Shown one piece after another: positions 1-7,281 of a stretch of 25,952 bases of DNA. The notes beneath the pieces are model-generated. The model did not search any database and was not told the origin of the DNA. It saw only the letters and a program-made list of their open reading frames with translations. Position numbers and translations under genes: made by a program. Numbering within the stretch: position 1 is the stretch's first letter; each line of letters opens with the position of its first letter. This DNA comes from Clostridium_AD sp036569345 (GTDB lineage: Bacteria > Bacillota > Clostridia > Clostridiales > Clostridiaceae), in assembly GCF_036569345.1 (NCBI RefSeq), contig NZ_DATCQT010000198.1, forward strand, positions 1 through 25,952. The letters are read 5' to 3'.

Positions 1-143
1 AGCAAAGATAGGTGTGAGATTTAGAAATTAATAAAAATAAAGATTAACATTAACATTAACAAAGATAAGTAAGAAATTATTCGTATTATTTAGGGGTGGT
101 TTCTTATCAAACTTATAATTAGATTATACAAGGAGGAGATATT
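1..143 (+). promoter_or_regulatory. pyrE upstream region with a possible leader hairpin
   Basis: No gene is visible here. Three tandem TTAACA units lie near 43-61. An inverted repeat TAAGAAA (70-76) / TTTCTTA (100-106) could form a leader hairpin, but it is not followed by a T run and I cannot assign it to a known pyrimidine-responsive leader. A good Shine-Dalgarno sequence, AGGAGGAG, lies at 130-137, just before the pyrE start. Any upstream pyr genes are outside the window. Confidence 0.3.
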
Positions 144-710
144 ATGAATATTAATGTTTTAGATATATTAAAAGAATCAGGTGCACTTTTAGAGGGACAC
201 TTTCTGTTATCTTCAGGAAGACATAGTAATAGATATTGCCAATGTGCAAAATTACTTCAGTATCCAGACAAGGCAGCGAAGGTTTTAAGTTTAGTAACTG
301 ATAAAATTAAAGATATAGATTTCGACATAGTTGTTGGACCTGCTATGGGTGGAGTAATAGTAGCTTATGAAATGGGAAGACAAACTGGAAAGCCTGCTAT
401 ATTTACTGAAAGAGTAGATGGTAAGATGGAACTTAGACGTGGATTTGAAATTACTAAGGGTCAAAAAGTTTTAATTACAGAAGATGTAGTAACTACAGGG
501 AAATCTTCCTTAGAAACTATTAAGGTTTTAAAAGAATTAGGTGCAGAAGTAATTGGAATATGTTGCATAGTAGACAGAGGAAGCAGCACTATAGATTATC
601 CTATATACAGCGCTATAAAGTTAAACATAGAAAGTTTTGATCCAGCAGAATGCCCATTATGTAAAGTGGGAACACCATACATAAAACCTGGTAGTAGAAA
701 TATTAAATAA
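144..710 (+). CDS. pyrE: Orotate phosphoribosyltransferase
   Basis: This enzyme transfers the phosphoribosyl group of PRPP to orotate, giving orotidine 5'-monophosphate in de novo pyrimidine synthesis in the cytosol. The 188-aa length is normal for the clostridial form. The type I phosphoribosyltransferase PRPP loop is clear at residues about 109-121 (VLITEDVVTTGKS), preceded by the VVGPAMGG segment (63-70) and the substrate-side motif FTERVDGKMELRRGF. The N-terminal GHFLLSSGRHSNRY is also typical of PyrE. The ATG start follows an AGGAGGAG Shine-Dalgarno sequence. It stands alone on this strand; the next genes are convergent. An unusual long hairpin (716-818) follows the stop codon. Confidence 0.95.
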   Translation: MNINVLDILKESGALLEGHFLLSSGRHSNRYCQCAKLLQYPDKAAKVLSLVTDKIKDIDFDIVVGPAMGGVIVAYEMGRQTGKPAIFTERVDGKMELRRGFEITKGQKVLITEDVVTTGKSSLETIKVLKELGAEVIGICCIVDRGSSTIDYPIYSAIKLNIESFDPAECPLCKVGTPYIKPGSRNIK

Positions 711-715
711 GATGA

Positions 716-818
716 TTTTTTCTTAGAGGATGCTATAACGAGAAGTATATATTGCTAAAATGCGCTCACGTTGCATTCTACGCAATATATACTTCTGTTA
801 GCATCATCTAAGAAAAAA
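716..818. repeat. Long imperfect inverted repeat (hairpin element) after pyrE
   Basis: The arms at 716-754 and 782-818 are near-perfect reverse complements of about 37 nt, sharing for example AGAAGTATATATTGC / GCAATATATACTTCT, with only a few mismatches and a small insertion. The loop can fold further through AATGC/GCATT. The stem base is T-rich on the 5' side and A-rich on the 3' side, the opposite of a rho-independent terminator. It lies between convergent genes. A dispersed REP- or MITE-like repeat is my inference, because only one copy is in the window. Confidence 0.75.
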
Positions 819-876
819 GATATCATAGATTTACGATTGGTGTACAATATATGAAGATTACGAATCAATAACTGAT

Positions 877-1272
877 TTAAAAATTATTTTCTAAAATTTT
901 TATAACTTCCTCAACTGATATAACATCAGCAAAATGTTTATTCCAAATCTTATAGTTATAAAACTCATAAAGTTTTTCGCCAGATAGATACTCATTATCG
1001 AAAGTTGTATTCGTTTCTTCTGGCATAATTATTTTATACTCATAATTAAAAGCACTTTTGCAAGTAGCGTCAATACAATATTCTGTTTGAAGTCCAACCA
1101 AAATGATTGTATCTATATTCTTGCTATCTAAATATTCCTTTAAATCAGTTTTATGAAAAGCACTATTATACTGCTTTTCAAAGATTACTTCATTGCTATT
1201 AGGTGATATTTCATCTAAAATCATTAGCTCGTAGTAATATATTGCGTTTTTTGCGTTTAAGGGTATCTCCAA
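877..1272 (-). pseudogene. 5'-truncated isochorismatase-like cysteine hydrolase
   Basis: The 131 residues match the C-terminal two thirds of the isochorismatase-like cysteine hydrolase family: a catalytic-lysine region FEKQYNSAFH (Lys33) and the nucleophile motif GLQTEYCIDATCKSA (Cys66). The family's N-terminal beta strand with the catalytic Asp (the DxQ region after the first strand) is missing. There is no room for it, because the upstream gene stops 16 nt before the first possible codon, a TTG with no good Shine-Dalgarno sequence. I read this as a decayed or recombination-truncated gene left at the end of the AraC/MFS/MBL group. A short translated product is possible but should be inactive as a hydrolase without the Asp. 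The substrate is unknown. Confidence 0.7.
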
Positions 1273-1288
1273 CTCTCAAAGGTGAATC

Positions 1289-1936
1289 TTAATTATATTT
1301 AAGGATAACAATCCCTGAATAATCTTTTATATTTGTTTTATTTAGTTCCAGTTTCTCATACTCTTTTTCTTTTAACCCTGAAACCGAAATAAATTTATCA
1401 ACCGTTCCAAACAACAAATAACCTGGTAGCCCTAATGCCTTTGTTCTGTAATGCATAGGGATAACAATTGTTGGGTTTAGCTGTTTCATTACTTGAGTAG
1501 CATCAAAAGCATTAATTGTGGCTGATCCGCCAATAGGAAGAAGTAGTATGTCCACGCTTCCTATTTCTTCTATCTGTTTGGAATTTAAAATATGTCCTAG
1601 ATCACCGCAATGACAAATATTTATTCCATCAATTTTAAAGTTATATACTGTGTTTTTCCCTCTCTTAGATCCTGAGACTTTATCATGAAATGTTTCCACT
1701 CCTTTTATCTCTATTCCATCTTTTGAAAAAATACCTAGTTCATTTATGCATACAAAGTTAGATTTGACCGCGTTTATATTATTATGATCACTATGATTAT
1801 GACTTACAGATACTATATTAGCATCAATTTGAGGCAATTTATAACCTAACATTTTTTTAAATGGATCTGTTAGTACTTTTGTTCCATTCTCAGACGTTAT
1901 CATAAAACATGATTGACCAAACCATTTAATTATCAT
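1289..1936 (-). CDS. UlaG-like metallo-beta-lactamase-fold hydrolase
   Basis: This 215-aa protein is a metal-dependent hydrolase of the MBL superfamily. The sequence starts with the typical IKWFGQSCF strand, carries the metal-binding motif H46-N-H48-S-D50-H51, a further ligand region CHCGDLG, and the C-terminal PMHYRT histidine. The compact length and the WFGQSCF/HCGDLG pattern match the UlaG-like branch (many annotated as YtnP or UPF0173-type), whose substrates are mostly undetermined. The ATG start follows AAAGGAGTAATG with suitable spacing. It lies 23 bp after the MFS exporter gene on the same strand, so cotranscription is likely. Its physiological substrate cannot be told from the sequence. 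Confidence 0.88.
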   Translation of the reverse strand: MIIKWFGQSCFMITSENGTKVLTDPFKKMLGYKLPQIDANIVSVSHNHSDHNNINAVKSNFVCINELGIFSKDGIEIKGVETFHDKVSGSKRGKNTVYNFKIDGINICHCGDLGHILNSKQIEEIGSVDILLLPIGGSATINAFDATQVMKQLNPTIVIPMHYRTKALGLPGYLLFGTVDKFISVSGLKEKEYEKLELNKTNIKDYSGIVILKYN

Positions 1937-1959
1937 CTTACATTACTCCTTTATTTTCT

Positions 1960-3156
1960 TTAATTTTGTAAAACATTTAGTTTCTTATAAACCTTAAAAT
2001 AAACCCATACTGCATTTATAAATAACAATGCACTTGTGATAAAAAACACAGATCTTATTCCAAAGTACGCTGCCACTTGCCCGCCTAAAACTGCACCTAC
2101 AAATACGCCTAAATACCCTGCTGCCATGTTAAAACCAAAAACTTTTCCTGTAAGAGAATTTGGTGTAATTTTCTTGATTAAGATACTAACAGAGGGCGTT
2201 AAACCAGCCGTAGTGAGTCCTAATAAAAAGCGAAGTCCCATTAACTGCCAAGGATTTTTTACAAAGGCTTGTGGTATAAAAATGATTCCTGCCATTATAA
2301 GTGCGACTAACATAACCTTATGTGTTCCAATTTTATCAGAAAGTCTTCCTAGTCTTGGAGCTGCGATTATATTTGCCAGCCCAGATGCTGAGAATGCCAA
2401 TCCAGCGAGCAGCGCAATATGGCTCGTATTACCGGATAATTGCGTAATATATACTGTTATGATGGGTTCTACGCTATATAATGCCACTGCTAATACAAAA
2501 AAGGTTACAAACATGGTAATAGTCAAACTCTTTTCAGGGACACTACTCCATGTCTCCTTGAAACTAAGCGTCTTTTTATGTTCACGAGTAAAAGATTCCT
2601 TTACAAATAAAGCGGTTGTAATAAATGAAATCAGTAGCAATGCACCTGTTATAAAAAATACAGGTTGAAAACCAAAATTCTCTGCTATATAACCTCCAAT
2701 CATTGGTCCAAGCAAAGAACCCGCAACACTTGCTGTTGAAAGTGTACCTAAAGCCTCTCCGGCGTGTTCCTTATCCGTCTGAGTTGCAATCAATGTAGTA
2801 CATGCTGTGCCATAACCAGTTATAGCACCCTGTAATAATCTTAATCCAATCAGTTGATATACATTTTGTGCAAAACCCATACTTCCTATTACAATAGCCA
2901 TTCCAAGGCTTGCACGTAAAATCATAGGTTTTCTTCCATACTTGTCTGCCGCGTAACCCCATATTGGTGAAAAAATCGCACAAATTATATAGGTAACACC
3001 AAAAGCAAGTCCTGATAATTGTGCAATTGAAGCTGTATTTGTAATTCCAAGATGTTTTATATAGAGTGGCAACACAGGGGCAATCTGACTCATTCCTATA
3101 CTTGCTACAAATATACCAAACCAACAAACAATTAGATTTTTTTTCCATATCTCCAA
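1960..3156 (-). CDS. MdtG-like MFS drug efflux transporter
   Basis: This 398-aa integral membrane protein has the hydrophobicity pattern of a 12-helix major facilitator. The loop-2 signature GYAADKYGRKPMILRASLG (residues about 67-85) and its second-half counterpart APRLGRLSDKIGTHK are present. The stretch ALGTLSTASVAGSLLGPMIGG and the overall order closely resemble E. coli MdtG, a proton-driven exporter of drugs. The start is a TTG, 9 nt after a strong AGGAGG; no ATG is suitably placed. The gene follows the AraC-type regulator by 72 bp and precedes the MBL hydrolase by 23 bp, suggesting a locally regulated export operon. Its substrate is not predictable. Confidence 0.9.
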   Translation of the reverse strand: MEIWKKNLIVCWFGIFVASIGMSQIAPVLPLYIKHLGITNTASIAQLSGLAFGVTYIICAIFSPIWGYAADKYGRKPMILRASLGMAIVIGSMGFAQNVYQLIGLRLLQGAITGYGTACTTLIATQTDKEHAGEALGTLSTASVAGSLLGPMIGGYIAENFGFQPVFFITGALLLISFITTALFVKESFTREHKKTLSFKETWSSVPEKSLTITMFVTFFVLAVALYSVEPIITVYITQLSGNTSHIALLAGLAFSASGLANIIAAPRLGRLSDKIGTHKVMLVALIMAGIIFIPQAFVKNPWQLMGLRFLLGLTTAGLTPSVSILIKKITPNSLTGKVFGFNMAAGYLGVFVGAVLGGQVAAYFGIRSVFFITSALLFINAVWVYFKVYKKLNVLQN

Positions 3157-3228
3157 TAGTATCTTCCTCCTAATTTATAATTATGAACTAATTATAATCT
3201 TGAAAAGAAGATGATTCCATGTACTATT

Positions 3229-4062
3229 TTAATATCCATGGACATTTTTGATATAAAATTTTGAAGGACTGGTACCCTCAATTTTTTTAAATATCCTGCT
3301 AAAGTAAAATTCGTCAGTAAATCCAAGTACTTGTGCTATTTCTTTTATATTTTTATCACCTTCGATAATTAGTTCTTTGGCTTTATCAACTTTTATCTTA
3401 TTAAAAAACTCAATTACAGAATAGCCTGTAGTTTCTTTAAAAGCTCTGGATAAATATGCTGATGACAGTTGCACTAGCTTAGATAAATCTGAAAGAGTCA
3501 GTTTATTATCTATATTGCATCGCATGTATTCTATAACTCTTTCAACTTTTAAGGATGTTGAATAATTCGTGTTATTGTTTTTTATATTTTGAAAGATTTC
3601 AAATAATAATTGTTGAAGTAAAGTCTTCGTAATAAACTCATAACCGGGCAATTTAGCATCCCAACCTTCAACCAATTTTTTAAATGTATCATTAATTTGA
3701 TAGTAATCTTTTAATATTTGCACGAAATCTAGAGATAATGTATCATTATTCTTTGTAATATCCCATTTGTCACTATTAAATCCCACCGTTGCATAACTAA
3801 AATGTACTGTCAAACCATAAAGAGACTCCTCAGCGTCTGATTTTATAGAAAATTGTGCATTAGGGCAAATGTATAACAGCGTACCTTCTTTAAACTCATA
3901 TCTTTTATGTTGAAGTATAATATGTCCCTTACCTCCAGTAATAAAAATGAGTTCATGATGCTGAATTGTTCTATTAATAGTTCTATTTGAAAATTTCAAT
4001 ACATCGCTCGGTTGCCTACTATTGCAATAATGAAGTTGAAAAAATAAGTTGTTTATATTCAT
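3229..4062 (-). CDS. AraC-family transcriptional regulator with cupin-like sensor domain
   Basis: This 277-aa protein has an N-terminal ligand-binding region with a beta-rich AraC/cupin pattern (HHELIFITGGKGHIILQHKRYEFKEGTLLYICP). Its C-terminal domain of about 100 residues has two helix-turn-helix units, one around LTLSDLSKLVQLSSAYLSRAFKETTGYS and a second around NIKEIAQVLGFTDEFYFSRIFKKIEGTSPSKF. I chose the ATG at 4062 because it follows GGAGGG; an in-frame TTG twelve bases earlier overlaps that Shine-Dalgarno sequence. Its position directly upstream of the MFS exporter suggests that it controls the exporter in response to an exported compound, a common arrangement but an inference here. 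Confidence 0.92.
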   Translation of the reverse strand: MNINNLFFQLHYCNSRQPSDVLKFSNRTINRTIQHHELIFITGGKGHIILQHKRYEFKEGTLLYICPNAQFSIKSDAEESLYGLTVHFSYATVGFNSDKWDITKNNDTLSLDFVQILKDYYQINDTFKKLVEGWDAKLPGYEFITKTLLQQLLFEIFQNIKNNNTNYSTSLKVERVIEYMRCNIDNKLTLSDLSKLVQLSSAYLSRAFKETTGYSVIEFFNKIKVDKAKELIIEGDKNIKEIAQVLGFTDEFYFSRIFKKIEGTSPSKFYIKNVHGY

Positions 4063-4294
4063 ATTTCCCTCCAAATTTTAAGATAAAGCCCAAAAATAAA
4101 TACGCTCTTTCCATTTTAATTAAGTGAATTAGTTTCTATTTCTAACTAGTATATATATTTTACCATTAGGTTTGTTTGATTTAAATTACAGAAGATCATT
4201 TTGCTTATTTCCTCTATTGATTTATATAATGTTATAGAGATTTTTTAGATATAAATTATTTGTATTAATCTAATCATACAAAATAAATAACAAA

Positions 4295-4328
4295 AAAGGC
4301 AGAAAATTATATTAAATCTTCTGCCTTT
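4295..4328 (-). terminator. Rho-independent terminator of the interrupted xre gene
   Basis: A perfect 10-bp stem, AAAGGCAGAA (4295-4304) with TTCTGCCTTT (4319-4328), is followed on the minus strand by TTTTTTG. The 5' half of the stem overlaps the last codons and stop of the XRE gene (stop at 4312-4314), so coding sequence and terminator share bases. Confidence 0.85.
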
Positions 4329-4675
4329 CTTGTTTCTGAATCTCTAAATATGTTTTATACATTAAATCCTTGAGAACTAAAACTGCATCTTCTGAAGAAT
4401 AATTATAGGTTGTCATCATCTCTTTGATCATCGCAGTAAATATTCTATGATATTTATTGCGATCTACAGTTATTTGATATTCTCCAAGAATTGGGTAAAG
4501 TTTAGTCCATTCATCAACATAACTATTTGCTCTCTGCATAGGTACTTCAGTTATTATCGACTTATCATCCTTCAATAGATAATCACAACTTATCTTTAGC
4601 ACTTCAGCTAATCTTGCTATTTTCGCAGTTTCTGGGAAAGCTAAATCAGATTCCCATTTAGAAATAGTCTGCCTT
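4312..4675 (-). pseudogene. XRE-type regulator, 3' part (disrupted by IS608-type insertion)
   Basis: This is the downstream 121 codons plus stop of a helix-turn-helix regulator. It begins within the recognition helix: joined to the codons at 6860-6942 it reads LGVTRQTISKWESDLAFPE, the canonical XRE/Cro-type HTH. The joined gene is 447 nt (148 aa plus stop) with no other lesion, so the insertion is probably recent. The C-terminal part (RANSYVDEW..., YSSEDAVLVLKDLMYKTYLEIQKQ) is a small helical domain that I cannot name. An internal ATG at 4602 could allow a 96-aa fragment, but it would lack the HTH. Confidence 0.92.
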
Positions 4676-4707
4676 CTGATACTCCCACGCCCAAAGCCAT
4701 GGGGTTC
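4676..4707 (-). repeat. IS right end: hairpin, guide and cleavage site
   Basis: On the minus strand the order is GAAC (4707-4704), a hairpin with the stem CCCA/TGGG (4703-4684), a short spacer, then TCAG (4679-4676) at the element boundary. IS608 has GAAT as right guide and TCAA as right cleavage site. The present GAAC/TCAG pair differs at the last base of each, T to C and A to G, a compensatory change that supports this assignment. Confidence 0.78.
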
Positions 4708-4871
4708 TTAGGTAGATTAACTTCTCCCATACTCTCATTTATTAAAATCTAATAAATTACAACATACAAGTACTAATTAACTTCTCTAAAACTTCCACTA
4801 TCAATTATCCCAATGGACAAATTAACGATAGTATAAGGCTCATATCAAAACCTTTTTTATCTTATTTAATT
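4676..4871 (-). ncRNA. Candidate TnpB guide RNA (omega/reRNA) region at the right end
   Basis: In IS200/IS605 elements with active TnpB, an RNA from the 3' end of tnpB and the right end serves as scaffold, and the sequence just beyond the element becomes the guide. This 196-nt non-coding tail contains the right-end hairpin and would give a guide starting AAGGCAGACTATTTC from the XRE gene. This is by family analogy; nothing in the sequence proves expression. Confidence 0.4.
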
Positions 4872-6317
4872 TTATATTCCCATGCTTAATATTGTTTTAT
4901 TATTACTATTTTGTATTCTTTTTATCTCTTTATCATATAGTGCTTTAAAATTATTAAATTCTTTTAAACATAAATTTTTATTTATTTCTTCTAAGTTATC
5001 TTTGATATTCATTATTAAAAAGCTACTATAACAATCTCGTTGTATCTTAAACCCTTTAAATTCATTCCATCTTTCTGACAATTCTTTTTTAATATGTTTA
5101 TCTTCTATATGATTGTATTGACTTGCTTTTACTTTCCATGTGTTTACTTTAAATAATTCTGTATTATGCCATTTTAGTTTGTTATCTAATATAGTCAAAA
5201 GCATACTCGGTGCCTTATTTGCTAAACTCTTTCCAAATCTCTTCTTTTTATTGAATTTACCATTTTTATTAATAGTAGTTTCTTTTGCTCTTGATTGGAG
5301 TCCTTTATAGTTCATTGTTTCTACTAATATCCTGTTTCCTAAAGAAATTATATAATTAGCTAATTTTTCATGACTTTGCTTTCTTATGCAAGTTTGTTTT
5401 CTTTGAATTTCTCTTAGCTCGTTTTGCGACTTAATATATTTCTTAGATTTTATCCAAATTAGTTTAATTCCATTTTTAATTGTTCCATTTTCATTATAGT
5501 TGTTAGGATTATTAGAATGTCTTTGTCTATCTAATTTTCTTTGCAATAATATTTTTCTGGATTGTATATTTTCAACTTCTGGGCATAACTCTAATAATTT
5601 AACTTCGTTCTTACTACTAATAGCTATAGTTTTAGTTCCAATATCAATTCCGACATTGCCTTCACCTGTGCTATTCCTAACTCCCCCTGTTTCTCTGTTA
5701 TATTTAATAGGTGGAATCCCTTCTAATATTAATTGAACATAATATTTATATTTACCACGAACAAACTTTCTAACTATTCTACAATATTTAATTTTATTTA
5801 ACAAAGATATTTGTATATACTCATCATTTTTATTTATAACAACATTTATATCTAGTCTATTCCATTTTAATTTGTTACCTATGAACCTAATACCCGTTTC
5901 ATTTGATTTTCCTTCAACACTGTTCATTTCACCATATTTTTTAAAATACACCCGATTAGATTGATGCAACATTAATTTTTGGAATGCACCAAAGCATCTT
6001 GTAGCAATTTTTTGTGTAGTGAAACTATCTATATTGTCTTTAAAATGTTTTTGAATAGTTTTAACATATTTATGGAGTGAATATTCTGTTAAACCATATT
6101 TTTCATTTAATTCAACGAACTTTTTATTTCGCTCTCTACATTTTATCATCTTAATTACTTTCATATATTCTTTAGATTCTTTCATATGATAATATCTTTT
6201 ATATAATTCGCCTAAACAACTATTATAGATATTTCTACTTATTTCTAATCTTTTGTTTAATATATCTTCTTGATATATTTTTATATCTAATTTTAGTGTT
6301 AAAGTATAATTTGACAC
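4872..6317 (-). CDS. tnpB: TnpB-like protein of the IS608-type element, zinc-finger cysteines absent
   Basis: TnpB proteins are RNA-guided RuvC-type nucleases that help IS200/IS605 elements persist. The RuvC triad is visible: Asp225 in VGIDIGTKTIA, Glu333 in ILVETMNYKGLQ, Asp428 in KIQRDCYSSFLIMN (numbered from the GTG at 6317). The usual CxxC...CxxC zinc finger between the second and third motifs is missing; the segment KASQYNHIEDKHIKKELSERW replaces it. At 481 aa it is longer than many TnpB proteins. I chose GTG at 6317 because GAGGTGA lies a normal distance upstream; a GTG nine bases earlier overlaps that site. It follows tnpA closely in the same direction. Whether this clade still cleaves DNA is not clear. 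Confidence 0.88.
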   Translation of the reverse strand: MSNYTLTLKLDIKIYQEDILNKRLEISRNIYNSCLGELYKRYYHMKESKEYMKVIKMIKCRERNKKFVELNEKYGLTEYSLHKYVKTIQKHFKDNIDSFTTQKIATRCFGAFQKLMLHQSNRVYFKKYGEMNSVEGKSNETGIRFIGNKLKWNRLDINVVINKNDEYIQISLLNKIKYCRIVRKFVRGKYKYYVQLILEGIPPIKYNRETGGVRNSTGEGNVGIDIGTKTIAISSKNEVKLLELCPEVENIQSRKILLQRKLDRQRHSNNPNNYNENGTIKNGIKLIWIKSKKYIKSQNELREIQRKQTCIRKQSHEKLANYIISLGNRILVETMNYKGLQSRAKETTINKNGKFNKKKRFGKSLANKAPSMLLTILDNKLKWHNTELFKVNTWKVKASQYNHIEDKHIKKELSERWNEFKGFKIQRDCYSSFLIMNIKDNLEEINKNLCLKEFNNFKALYDKEIKRIQNSNNKTILSMGI

Positions 6318-6335
6318 AATATTCACCTCACTTTT

Positions 6336-6737
6336 TTAATATCTTGTTTTTTGATTTTCTACATACATCTTTATTGTTTCACTACTTACATTTCCCGCAG
6401 TCGATATAAAATAGTTTCTAGTCCATAGGCTAGGCATCTTATTTAATTCTAAGAACTCGCCTCTCAAAACATTGCTTGTTACACTTTTTATTTTCTGCAT
6501 AATATCCGAAGGACTTAATGTTGGCAGACAATTTAAAAACATATGTGTATGGTCTTTATCACATTCAATTGCAATAATCTCAACATCTATCTCGTCGCAT
6601 ATATATTTTACCATATGTTTAAATCTTTCTTCTACATTAGGTATTAAGAATATTTTCCTTCTATATCGTGGACAAAATATAAAATGATAATTAATTAAAG
6701 ATACCGTTGTTTTAGTAGTTCTATATTTATTTTCCAT
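6336..6737 (-). CDS. tnpA: IS200/IS605-family Y1 transposase TnpA
   Basis: This 133-aa HUH/Y1 transposase nicks and joins single-stranded element ends during replication-coupled 'peel and paste' transposition. The HUH metal motif is H63-T-H65 in DKDHTHMFL, and the catalytic tyrosine is Tyr125 in TIKMYVENQK. The N-terminal strand VSLINYHFIFCPRYRRKIF is the family signature. The length is close to that of IS200/IS605 TnpA proteins, and the frame is intact. The ATG start lacks a strong Shine-Dalgarno sequence, which is common for IS genes and keeps transposase low. It is upstream of and co-oriented with tnpB. Confidence 0.95.
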   Translation of the reverse strand: MENKYRTTKTTVSLINYHFIFCPRYRRKIFLIPNVEERFKHMVKYICDEIDVEIIAIECDKDHTHMFLNCLPTLSPSDIMQKIKSVTSNVLRGEFLELNKMPSLWTRNYFISTAGNVSSETIKMYVENQKTRY

Positions 6738-6822
6738 AGTCTTATTATGTCACAATTCATGTATGTTTATACTATATTTATACACAATATTAAATATGGT
6801 TTTTGTTTGTTATGCTATTCAT

Positions 6823-6859
6823 CCCACACCTAAAGGAGTGGGCTTTCCGCATAGACCTT
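6823..6859 (-). repeat. IS left end: guide AAAG and subterminal hairpin
   Basis: Read on the minus strand from the boundary at 6859, the element starts AAGGTCTATGCGG, then the guide AAAG (6846-6843). The hairpin CCCAC-T-CCT-TT-AGG-T-GTGGG (6842-6823) follows, with a T-T mismatch in the stem. IS608 has the same order: TTAC flank, guide AAAG, then a hairpin containing an extrahelical T that TnpA recognises. Confidence 0.85.
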
Positions 6860-6942
6860 GTAACACCTAAAACTTCAGCTAATTGGTCTTGTGTCAAATT
6901 GACATTTTTTCTTGCCTTGGCTATTTTATCCCCTGTTTTCAT
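6860..6942 (-). pseudogene. XRE-type regulator, 5' part (disrupted by IS608-type insertion)
   Basis: The first 27 2/3 codons of the regulator: ATG at 6942 after AGAAAGGA, reading MKTGDKIAKARKNVNLTQDQLAEVLGVT(R), the first two helices of a Cro/C1-type HTH. The frame then runs into the IS left end and stops after about 20 foreign codons. With the 3' part at 4312-4675 it forms one 148-codon gene. In the uninterrupted state it was divergent from the small membrane protein gene at 7282, a frequent regulator/target layout. Confidence 0.92.
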
Positions 6943-6971
6943 TCTATCAGTCCTTTCTGCTTTATGGTTTA

Positions 6972-6999
6972 ATTGTACCATTCCACAATGAAAAGCCAA
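6972..6999 (-). promoter_or_regulatory. Probable promoter of the xre gene
   Basis: TTGGCT (6999-6994) and TACAAT (6977-6972) are spaced by 16 nt on the minus strand, putting the transcription start about 23 nt before the xre ATG. After the insertion this promoter points into the IS and could transcribe tnpA. Confidence 0.45.
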
Positions 7000-7281
7000 A
7001 CCAACCCAGTGTTTCTAAAAGCAACCTGTAGTTGCTTTAATTCGTTCACTAATACCTTTGATTTCATTTATCGACATGTTGGCAAATACATTATCCACAT
7101 TGTTATCATAAATATTAAGGCTATTTTCGTAAATATTGTGGGTATTATTTTTATATGATACAATATATTTACAATATTTGTGTTAAATAGTTTGTTATGA
7201 ATATAAATACCTTGTTTAAACGATTAGAAATATCACTTGTGGATTTTTTATAATTATAAACTAAGAGGGAGTGTTAGAATT

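Larger units (their letters stand above)
4676..6859 (-). mobile_element. IS200/IS605-family element, IS608 type, complete (2184 bp)
   Basis: This is a complete single-strand-transposing element encoding the Y1 transposase TnpA and TnpB, both on the minus strand. The left flank ends in TTAC (6863-6860, minus strand), the known IS608 target. The left end has the guide AAAG followed by a hairpin, and the right end has a hairpin followed by TCAG. No target duplication is expected for this family and none is needed: excision rebuilds the XRE frame exactly. Because AAGG occurs both at the first bases of the element and in the right flank, the junction is ambiguous by up to 4 nt; I placed it by analogy to IS608. 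The element runs in the same direction as the host gene, so the xre promoter could drive its genes. Confidence 0.93.

Noticed and set aside
2036..2668. 210-codon plus-strand frame opposite the MFS transporter
   Set aside because: Antisense shadow of a clear transporter gene; no ribosome binding site and no family resemblance.
7015..7077. Short minus-strand frame MSINEIKGISERIKATTGCF upstream of the xre gene
   Set aside because: Only 20 codons, no ribosome binding site, and the longer open frame upstream has no start codon. It may be a decayed fragment, but the evidence is too thin.
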